A stretch of DNA of 23,447 nt from Candidatus Gastranaerophilales bacterium. GTDB lineage: Bacteria > Cyanobacteriota > Vampirovibrionia > Gastranaerophilales > Gastranaerophilaceae. Below, one piece after another: positions 16,088 to 21,961 of the stretch (its first letter is position 1; the number at the start of each line of letters is the position of its first letter). The notes below the pieces were generated by a model. The model was not told the DNA's origin. It saw nothing but the letters and a program-made list of their open reading frames with translations, and did no database searches. Location: contig CAJONH010000291.1 in the NCBI GenBank assembly GCA_905235825.1, forward strand, positions 1 to 23,447. Reading direction: 5' to 3'. A program made the position numbers and the translations under genes.

Positions 16088-16813
16088 TTAACCTCCTACG
16101 TAAGTTCCCGTGTTATTACCTTTTAAAATATTTATTATACTCCCTTTAGCTGCGAAATCAAACACAACAATCGGTATATTATTTTGTTTGCACAAAGCAC
16201 AGGAAGCTGTATCCATTACTTTTAAACCTTTAACAATGATGTCGTCATAAGTAATATTGTCATATTTAACAGCCTTTGGATTTGTACGGGGGTCATCGGA
16301 GTATACACCATCGACACCGTTTTTAGCCATTAACATAACTTCCGCATCAATTTCTGATGCTCTTAATGCGGCTGCAGTATCTGTTGTAAAAAACGGATTT
16401 CCTGTTCCTGCAGCAAATATAACAACTCTTTCTTTTTCCAAATGTCTTATAGCTTTAAACCTGATATAAGGTTCGGCTATTTTATTTATATCAATAGCAG
16501 TTTGTACACGGCAGGGAACATCAATCTTCCTCAATGCACTTTGGAGTGCAATTGCATTCATAACCGTTGCAAGCATACCGATATAATCTCCGGTTGCCTG
16601 ATCCATGCCGTATTTTGCCGAGTTTTTTACACCTCTGAATATATTGCCGCCGCCGACTACTATGGCTATTTGTGCTCCTGTCTGATATGCTTCTTTTATT
16701 TCATTTGCAATCATTTCCAAAGGAATATGGTCTATACCGAATTCCTGACTTCCTAAAAGTGCTTCTCCGCTAAGTTTTAGCAAGACTCTTTTATATTTTA
16801 AATTATCTTCCAT
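16088..16813 (-). CDS. pyrH: UMP kinase
   Basis: PyrH phosphorylates UMP to UDP with ATP, the step committing UMP to pyrimidine nucleotide pools. The 241 residues match the amino-acid-kinase fold of bacterial UMP kinases: KRVLLKLSGEALLG (8-21), AIVVGGGNIFRGV for the phosphate loop, DYIGMLATVMNAIALQ, AAGTGNPFFTTDTAAALRA for uridine binding, and NGVDGVYSDDPR. AAGGG lies 7 bases before ATG. It is the first gene of the pyrH-frr-cdsA-rnc operon, with a -10 element 36 bases upstream. Confidence 0.97.
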   Translation of the reverse strand: MEDNLKYKRVLLKLSGEALLGSQEFGIDHIPLEMIANEIKEAYQTGAQIAIVVGGGNIFRGVKNSAKYGMDQATGDYIGMLATVMNAIALQSALRKIDVPCRVQTAIDINKIAEPYIRFKAIRHLEKERVVIFAAGTGNPFFTTDTAAALRASEIDAEVMLMAKNGVDGVYSDDPRTNPKAVKYDNITYDDIIVKGLKVMDTASCALCKQNNIPIVVFDFAAKGSIINILKGNNTGTYVGG

Positions 16814-16848
16814 TTTAACCCTTTTAAATTCTGATGAAACTTACGTAT

Positions 16849-16854
16849 ATTATA
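16849..16854 (-). promoter_or_regulatory. -10 element for the pyrH operon
   Basis: A perfect TATAAT on the minus strand lies 35 bases before the pyrH start codon, predicting a start near 16842. The -35 region is poor. It shares a 189-base divergent intergenic space with the promoter of the serine hydrolase gene. Confidence 0.5.
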
Positions 16855-16950
16855 TCTTAAATATTGTTATTTGCACTAAAAAAGCATAAAAAATATTTTA
16901 AATTTTGTAACGAATAATTTTGAAAATTTTATTGCATATTTTTAACATAG

Positions 16951-16980
16951 TTGAAAAAAAAATCTTGTATGTAATATAAT
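16951..16980 (+). promoter_or_regulatory. sigma70-type promoter for the serine hydrolase gene
   Basis: TTGAAA at 16951-16956 and TATAAT at 16975-16980 are separated by 18 bases. A start near 16987 would leave a short leader holding the GGAGG at 16991-16995. This is the best-formed promoter in the window. Confidence 0.7.
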
Positions 16981-17002
16981 ATTAACAAACGGAGGATTAA
17001 AC

Positions 17003-18178
17003 GTGCCTCAGTCCGAATATAAAATTAGGGAACGTAATCATATTAATATTCATGAAAGTATCGTAGAACAACATTATTACCAAAGTAAACCCATAAAAAA
17101 AAGAAAACATACAAAACACAATACTTCAAAGAAAAGACATTTCCCTGTTAAACGATTAATTGCATTAATTGTTTGCTTAGTGTTACTTTTTTTTGTTTTG
17201 CCTTATTCTTTCAGGTTGTACATAAAGGATATATTTCCGTCTAAAACAAACAAATATTTAAATTTAGATAAAACAAAACTGATACGTGCTATGTATCCTG
17301 CTCAAAGTATTGTTCCGACAGGTGATTTTATACTGGGAAAGCAGGAAATAGGAAATATTAAGTATGATAAACCTTTAATGCTCGATATTCCCGAAAGTTT
17401 TCAAAGATTAAGACTTAGAAGCGAGCTTATTCAGCTTGCCGAAAATTATAAACATATATACCCTTCCGTATATGTTTGGGAATATAGAGGTCAGAGTTAT
17501 GTTGATATAAATGCTAATGAACCGTTCCCTGCCGCAAGTATAATAAAAGTTCCGGTACTTATTGAAATGTTTCGTGATATTGAACATAAAAAGTTTTCTT
17601 TATACGACAAAATGGTATTTGAAGAATATTTTAGAGCATCAGGTTCCGGCAAGTTAAAATATTCACGGGACGGAATTGCACATACGCTTGATCATTTAGC
17701 TCGAATAATGATTGTTAATTCGGATAACTCATCGACCAATATGATAATGTCTAAAATAGGCGGTATGCCTGAAGTTAATCAGGCAATGAAACGCTGGGGA
17801 TTAAAAACAACCAGTATACATAACTGGCTTCCGGATTTAGGCGGAACAAACACCACTACAGCTCGTGAAATGGCAAAAATGTTTTATAACATTGATGTAA
17901 CAAATATATTATCGAATGAATCAAAAAAACATATCGCAAATTATATGGCAAATGTTAAAAATACCAGACTTTTAAAAGCAGGTTTGCCAAACGATGCAAA
18001 AATTTTACATAAAACAGGTGATATCGGCTTTATGCTCGGTGATGCAGGTATAGTTAGAGCTGCAAACGGAAAGAAATATATTGTTGTAATTATGGTTCGC
18101 CGTCCTTATAACAGTATGCAGGGCAGAGAATTTATTGTAAATGCTTCTAAATTAATTTATGATAATATAGCACTGTAA
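17003..18178 (+). CDS. membrane-anchored SxxK serine hydrolase (beta-lactamase/PBP-like)
   Basis: The GTG start is set by a perfect GGAGG 7 bases upstream and gives 391 residues. A cytosolic head of about 50 residues, very basic from 31 to 50, precedes a single membrane helix (51-68), so the enzyme domain should be periplasmic. That domain has the three penicillin-recognising motifs: Ser179-Ile-Ile-Lys182, Ser240-Asp-Asn242 and Lys337-Thr-Gly339, as in the class A beta-lactamase fold. The stretch after SDN that should hold the deacylating Glu166 of true class A enzymes reads NWLPDLGGTNTTTAREM (274-290), with no Glu in the expected place. It is therefore more likely a peptidoglycan peptidase or PBP-related protein than a resistance enzyme. 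Its gene stands alone between promoters. Confidence 0.85.
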   Translation: MPQSEYKIRERNHINIHESIVEQHYYQSKPIKKRKHTKHNTSKKRHFPVKRLIALIVCLVLLFFVLPYSFRLYIKDIFPSKTNKYLNLDKTKLIRAMYPAQSIVPTGDFILGKQEIGNIKYDKPLMLDIPESFQRLRLRSELIQLAENYKHIYPSVYVWEYRGQSYVDINANEPFPAASIIKVPVLIEMFRDIEHKKFSLYDKMVFEEYFRASGSGKLKYSRDGIAHTLDHLARIMIVNSDNSSTNMIMSKIGGMPEVNQAMKRWGLKTTSIHNWLPDLGGTNTTTAREMAKMFYNIDVTNILSNESKKHIANYMANVKNTRLLKAGLPNDAKILHKTGDIGFMLGDAGIVRAANGKKYIVVIMVRRPYNSMQGREFIVNASKLIYDNIAL

Positions 18179-18189
18179 TCATATTTTTT

Positions 18190-18198
18190 TGGTATAAT
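18190..18198 (+). promoter_or_regulatory. extended -10 promoter for the symporter gene
   Basis: TGGTATAAT (TGn plus TATAAT at 18193-18198) lies just after the preceding stop codon and 25 bases before ATG 18224. There is no clear -35. The ribosome-binding site is weak (AGGA near 18208). Confidence 0.55.
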
Positions 18199-18223
18199 CG
18201 AAGCTATAGGAATATATTTCGTA

Positions 18224-19567
18224 ATGAAAACGTCGAAACTATCTCTATACATATTTTTAAGTCTGGTTGCGGGTATAATTGCCGGTTGGAGGTTTCCTGA
18301 TTTCGGCATAATGATGCAGCCTTTGGCGAATGTTTTTTTAAATATGATAAGGATGATAATAGCTCCATTGTTGTTTTCGGTAGTTGTTACGGGAATTGCT
18401 TCACACGGGAACATAGGTTCGCTGGGAAAACTCGGATTAAAAACTTTTGTATATTTTGCCTGTGCCGCATTATTAGCTTTGATTATCGGGTTATCGGTAG
18501 GTTTAATATTCGAACCCGGAAAAGGATTTCCTGTTGATGAAGCACAGAATATTACGGAATCTGCCCCAATAAGTATGCAGAGCATGCACGGTTCAATAAT
18601 AGACCTGCTGGTTAATTTAGTACCTTCAAGCATAATAAAATCAATGGCAGAAGGAGATATGCTTCAAATAGTCGTATTTTCTATTTTCTTCGCACTTGCA
18701 ATTTGTGCGGCGGGAGAAAAAGCAAAACCTGTTTTGGATTGTATTTCCTCGTTATCGGAAGTCATGTTTAAATTCACACAATTGGTTATGAATTTTGCCC
18801 CGATTGGTGTATTTGGTTCAATTGCATTCACCATTGCAACAAACGGAACGGAAATTATATTCCATTATGCAAAAATTATAGGTTCACTATATTTTGCTCT
18901 TATTTTATTCATGATAATAATACTGAACATAGTATGCAGAATTGTCGGCATATCGGTATTTTCACTGTTAAGAGCAATAAGAGAACCTGTAATACTTGCA
19001 TTTACAACTTCAACTTCGGAATCAGCCCTGCCTCAGGCGATGAAAATAATGGAAAGCTACGGAGTACCCAAAAATATAGTAGGATTTGTTATGCCGACGG
19101 GATATACGTTTAATCTTGACGGCTCTACTTTATATCTTGCACTCGCAATGCTTTTTTCACTGCAAATTGCAGATATTCATCTTGCTATGTTTGAAATTTT
19201 ATTTTTAATGGCGGCATTAATGGTTACAAGTAAAGGTGTGGCAGGTGTTCCACGGGCTGCACTGGTTGTTCTTGCAGGAACTCTTGATAATTTCGGCTAT
19301 CCTTTAATCGGAGTTACAATACTTTTAGGGATTGACCATATTCTTGATATGGGAAGAACAACCGTAAATTTAATAGGCAACTGTGTTGCAACCGTAATAG
19401 TTGCGAAATGGGAGCATGAGTTTAATTACGATAAAATGCAGGAATTTAATAAACAGTTTATTAAACAAAAAAAACAAAAAAAATCCGTAATCGGCAAAGA
19501 ATTACTTAATAAATTACATATTGAAGAACATTCCGATTACGGAGTTAATGATAATAACGGTCTTTAA
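18224..19567 (+). CDS. dicarboxylate/amino acid:cation symporter, GltP-like
   Basis: This is a 447-residue secondary transporter of the DAACS/SDF family with eight membrane helices and two re-entrant loops. Visible landmarks are the Ser-rich first hairpin TTSTSESALP (261-270), helix 7 FNLDGS (296-301), hairpin 2 around TSKGVAGVP (335-343), and helix 8 DHILDMGRTTVNLIGN (371-386). By alignment to archaeal GltPh, Asp375 and Arg378 match Asp394 and Arg397, which bind the amino and side-chain carboxyl groups of aspartate; this favours glutamate or aspartate over plain dicarboxylates. Asn386 replaces Asp405 of a sodium site, as in E. coli GltP and DctA, hinting at proton coupling. The C-terminal tail (about 400-447) is hydrophilic and Lys-rich. 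It appears to be transcribed alone. Confidence 0.92.
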   Translation: MKTSKLSLYIFLSLVAGIIAGWRFPDFGIMMQPLANVFLNMIRMIIAPLLFSVVVTGIASHGNIGSLGKLGLKTFVYFACAALLALIIGLSVGLIFEPGKGFPVDEAQNITESAPISMQSMHGSIIDLLVNLVPSSIIKSMAEGDMLQIVVFSIFFALAICAAGEKAKPVLDCISSLSEVMFKFTQLVMNFAPIGVFGSIAFTIATNGTEIIFHYAKIIGSLYFALILFMIIILNIVCRIVGISVFSLLRAIREPVILAFTTSTSESALPQAMKIMESYGVPKNIVGFVMPTGYTFNLDGSTLYLALAMLFSLQIADIHLAMFEILFLMAALMVTSKGVAGVPRAALVVLAGTLDNFGYPLIGVTILLGIDHILDMGRTTVNLIGNCVATVIVAKWEHEFNYDKMQEFNKQFIKQKKQKKSVIGKELLNKLHIEEHSDYGVNDNNGL

Positions 19568-19584
19568 AATTTTTTTGTTTTTTT

Positions 19585-19605
19585 TATAATTATTTTATAG
19601 AGAGG
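19585..19605 (+). promoter_or_regulatory. -10 element and ribosome-binding site for hisA-hisIE
   Basis: TATAAT at 19585-19590 sits in a T-rich stretch, followed by AGAGAGG at 19599-19605, nine bases before ATG 19615. The ribosome-binding site is clear. The promoter is less certain because no -35 is seen and the implied leader is very short. No attenuator or riboswitch structure is visible in this 47-base gap. Confidence 0.45.
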
Positions 19606-19614
19606 TTAAATTTT

Positions 19615-20841
19615 ATGATAATTCCGAGCATTGACTTAATGGACGGCAGGGCTGTTCAGTTAAAACAGGGAAAAGAGAAGGTACTTGAACGAGATAATGT
19701 ATTGGAGCTTGCAAAATATTATTCACGTTTTGGCGAAATAAGCGTTATAGATTTAGATGCCGCAATGAATAAAGGTGATAATGAAGCTCTGATAAAAGAA
19801 ATCTGTAAAGTTGCTCATGCCAGAGTCGGCGGCGGGATAAGAACACAGGAAAAAGCAAAAAGAATTTTAGCTAACGGTGCAAAACAAATAATTATCGGAA
19901 CGGCAGCAAATGAAGAATTTTTATCAAAACTTCCGAAAAATAAAGTGCTTGTTGCTATTGATTCCAAAGGCGGTAAAGTAACAACGGAAGGTTGGACTAA
20001 AGAAGTTGATGAAACTCCCGCAGATTATATCAAGCGTTTTGATGAACTTTGTGACGGTTATTTATATACTATAGTCGATAAAGAAGGGTTAATGGGCGGA
20101 ACCGATATAGAAGCCATAAAAGAAATTCGTAAACTGACCGATAAAAAACTGATTGCGGCAGGCGGTATTTCATCAATAGATGAAATTGTAAAATTAAATA
20201 AAATGAATGTTTCAACACAGCTTGGCATGTGTATATATACGGGTGCCGTTAATTTGGAAGATGCATATATTTCCATTATGGATTTTGATAAACAAAACGG
20301 CTTAATTCCGACAATTGTTCAGGATATAGAAACAAAACAGGTTTTAATGCTGGCATATTCAAATAAAGACTCTCTAAAAAAGTCGTTAAAAGACGGAACG
20401 GCTGCATACTGGAGCCGTTCAAGAAATGAATTATGGGTAAAAGGTTTAACATCAGGTAATACACAAGAATTAATCAGTGCAAAATTTGATTGTGACCAAG
20501 ATGCATTATTATTTAAAGTAAAACAAAAAGGTAATGCCTGCCATACGGGAAGATATTCCTGTTTTGAAGACAGAGAGTTTTGTGTAAACGAACTATATAA
20601 TCTTTTATTAGACAGAAAAGAAAAACTGCCTGAGGGTTCTTATACTACAAAACTGTTCAAAAATGAATTTTATCTAAAACGAAAAGTTATGGAAGAAGCA
20701 TTTGAAAGTGTAAATTTTGAACAGGGTGACGGTTTAGAGTGGGAAGCAAGTGATTTAGCTTATCACATGCTTACATTTATGGCACTTCATAATGTTACCC
20801 CCCAAGATATAATTAATAATTTAGCTTCCAGAACGAAATAA
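19615..20841 (+). CDS. trifunctional HisA-HisI-HisE histidine biosynthesis protein
   Basis: One 408-residue chain carries three enzymes of histidine synthesis. Residues 1-222 are HisA (ProFAR isomerase, TIM barrel): IDLMDGRAVQL with catalytic Asp7, VGGGIR (71-76), IIGTAA, Asp116 in VAIDSKGG as the second catalytic Asp, and AAGGISS. Residues about 228-318 are HisI (PR-AMP cyclohydrolase): GLIPTIVQD, YWSRSRNELWVKGLTSGN, FDCDQDA and ACHTGRYSC, with probable zinc Cys293, Cys309 and Cys316 and magnesium Asp292, 294 and 296. Residues about 322-408 are HisE (PR-ATP pyrophosphatase): RKEKLPEGSYT, the EEAFE metal site, and EASDLAYHML. HisE, HisI and HisA run steps 2, 3 and 4. HisIE fusions are common; HisA joined in front of them is unusual. 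No frame break or internal start is evident. No other his gene is nearby. Confidence 0.94.
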   Translation: MIIPSIDLMDGRAVQLKQGKEKVLERDNVLELAKYYSRFGEISVIDLDAAMNKGDNEALIKEICKVAHARVGGGIRTQEKAKRILANGAKQIIIGTAANEEFLSKLPKNKVLVAIDSKGGKVTTEGWTKEVDETPADYIKRFDELCDGYLYTIVDKEGLMGGTDIEAIKEIRKLTDKKLIAAGGISSIDEIVKLNKMNVSTQLGMCIYTGAVNLEDAYISIMDFDKQNGLIPTIVQDIETKQVLMLAYSNKDSLKKSLKDGTAAYWSRSRNELWVKGLTSGNTQELISAKFDCDQDALLFKVKQKGNACHTGRYSCFEDREFCVNELYNLLLDRKEKLPEGSYTTKLFKNEFYLKRKVMEEAFESVNFEQGDGLEWEASDLAYHMLTFMALHNVTPQDIINNLASRTK

Positions 20842-20874
20842 ACTAAAGTATTTAATGAACTTTTCATATTGTAG

Positions 20875-20894
20875 GTCGGCTTTACCAAGCCGAC
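20875..20894. repeat. GTCGGCTT palindromic hairpin
   Basis: GTCGGCTT (20875-20882) and AAGCCGAC (20887-20894) form a perfect 8-bp G+C-rich stem with a TACC loop, 34 bases after the hisA-hisIE stop. Its G+C content stands out from the flanks. There is no T run after it, so it is at best a weak terminator; it may be one copy of a dispersed intergenic repeat. Confidence 0.6.
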
Positions 20895-20944
20895 AAAATT
20901 AAAACATTTAAAGAACATTTAAATTATTGATAAGATAAATTTAA

Positions 20945-20953
20945 TGGTATAAA
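20945..20953 (+). promoter_or_regulatory. extended -10 promoter for the radical SAM gene
   Basis: TGGTATAAA (TGn plus TATAAA at 20948-20953) lies only 8 bases before ATG 20962. Transcription would begin almost at the start codon, and no ribosome-binding site is visible, so the mRNA may be leaderless or nearly so. Confidence 0.4.
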
Positions 20954-20961
20954 ATTTTAAT

Positions 20962-21771
20962 ATGTTTTTTGAACTTTTCAGACATAAAGACAAATATAAT
21001 TTAGGATATTTTTGTACGCCGCTGGTGTGGCATTGTAATTTAAACTGCCGTTATTGCGACCATTTTTCTCCTATATCCGAAAAAAAATTTTTTAATATAA
21101 ATCAATTAAAAAAAGATTTTAAAGAAATAAAAAAGCATTTTAATATCCAAAGTATCGGATTAATGGGCGGTGAACCGTTACTGCATCCTGATATATCTGA
21201 TATTTTAAAAATGACAAGAAAAATTTTCCCCGATACTTATCTTATGTTATTTACTAACGGGATTTTACTAAATAAACAAGATGAAAATTTTTGGAATGTT
21301 TGTGCTGAAAATAAGATTATTGTAAGAATAACACGGTATCCTATTAATATAAATGAACAATCTGTGTTGCAAAAAGCATTTAATCATAAAGTAAGAATTG
21401 AATGGGAAGGTGTACAAAACAGCAAATATAAAACAATGCATAAGATAGCACTTGATATTGAAGGAAAACAAAATGCAAAAATTATGTATAATGACTGTTG
21501 GCATCGAAAAATCTGCTGTTATTTTGAAGACGGTAAATTTTACAGATGTCCTACATCAGGTAACATAAGCCATTTTAATAAATATTTCAAAAAAAATTTA
21601 GAATTAACCGTTAATGATTATTTGGATATTTATAAAATAAAAAATAAAGAGCAGATTAACAAATTTTTTTCGTCCTATGCTGATTTTTGCAGATATTGCA
21701 ATATACATGAAGAAAAAGGAAATCTTCCTTTTGAAGTATCAAAAAAAGATATTAAAGACTGGTGCCTGTGA
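20962..21771 (+). CDS. radical SAM protein with C-terminal cysteine cluster
   Basis: This is a 269-residue radical S-adenosylmethionine enzyme. The 4Fe-4S motif is Cys25-NLN-Cys29-RY-Cys32 within WHCNLNCRYCDHFSP, and the SAM-contact motif is MGGEPLLHPD (68-77). The C-terminal half has further cysteines (179, 185, 186, 196, 243, 246, 268), in a SPASM-like pattern suggesting an auxiliary iron-sulfur cluster. The opening FCTPLVWHCNLNC is of the type found in small radical SAM proteins sometimes placed near surface-glycan genes, but here the gene stands alone and no peptide precursor or glycan gene adjoins it. Reaction and substrate are unknown. No ribosome-binding site is seen before the ATG. 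A PqqE/anaerobic-sulfatase-maturase-like peptide modifier is an alternative. Confidence 0.85.
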   Translation: MFFELFRHKDKYNLGYFCTPLVWHCNLNCRYCDHFSPISEKKFFNINQLKKDFKEIKKHFNIQSIGLMGGEPLLHPDISDILKMTRKIFPDTYLMLFTNGILLNKQDENFWNVCAENKIIVRITRYPININEQSVLQKAFNHKVRIEWEGVQNSKYKTMHKIALDIEGKQNAKIMYNDCWHRKICCYFEDGKFYRCPTSGNISHFNKYFKKNLELTVNDYLDIYKIKNKEQINKFFSSYADFCRYCNIHEEKGNLPFEVSKKDIKDWCL

Positions 21772-21782
21772 TAATAATTACG

Positions 21783-21864
21783 GTCATTCTGAACCCAATG
21801 ACATTTTAGGGGTGAAGAATTTTATATAATAAAAGAAAAGATGTTTCGCTACGCTCAACATGAC
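21783..21864. repeat. imperfect palindromic intergenic element
   Basis: GTCATTCTGA at 21783-21792 and TCAACATGAC at 21855-21864 are imperfect inverted ends (8 of 10 match). The right part reads GATGTTTCGCTACGCTCAACATGAC, with internal GCTACGC. Elements with TTCGCTxCGCTCA and ATGAC ends are widespread repeated intergenic palindromes in many bacterial phyla. The middle looks degraded, so this may be a decayed copy. Confidence 0.5.
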
Positions 21865-21883
21865 AAAAAAGGAAAAAGTATAA

Positions 21884-21916
21884 AAAAACAGTAACGAGAT
21901 TATCGTTACTGTTTTT
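21884..21916. terminator. bidirectional intrinsic terminator
   Basis: AAAAACAGTAACGA (21884-21897) and its perfect complement at 21903-21916 enclose a GATTA loop. The minus-strand side continues into seven Ts, so it best serves the coiled-coil gene; the plus-strand side also has five Ts and can end the radical SAM transcript. Confidence 0.8.
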
Positions 21917-21961
21917 GCGTGTTTTGTGTATATAGGTATATGGAAAGGAAAATATATTATA

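Noticed and set aside
17003..18178. Antibiotic-resistance beta-lactamase
   Set aside because: No Glu166 equivalent is seen; a membrane tether and the family pattern fit a peptidoglycan enzyme better.
18157..18633. 158-codon open frame on the minus strand opposite the symporter gene
   Set aside because: It lies wholly within or against a clearly conserved transporter gene, has no ribosome-binding site, and its protein has no recognisable motif.
19568..19614. Histidine attenuator or riboswitch before hisA-hisIE
   Set aside because: The gap is only 47 bases, with no His-rich leader peptide and no stable paired stems.
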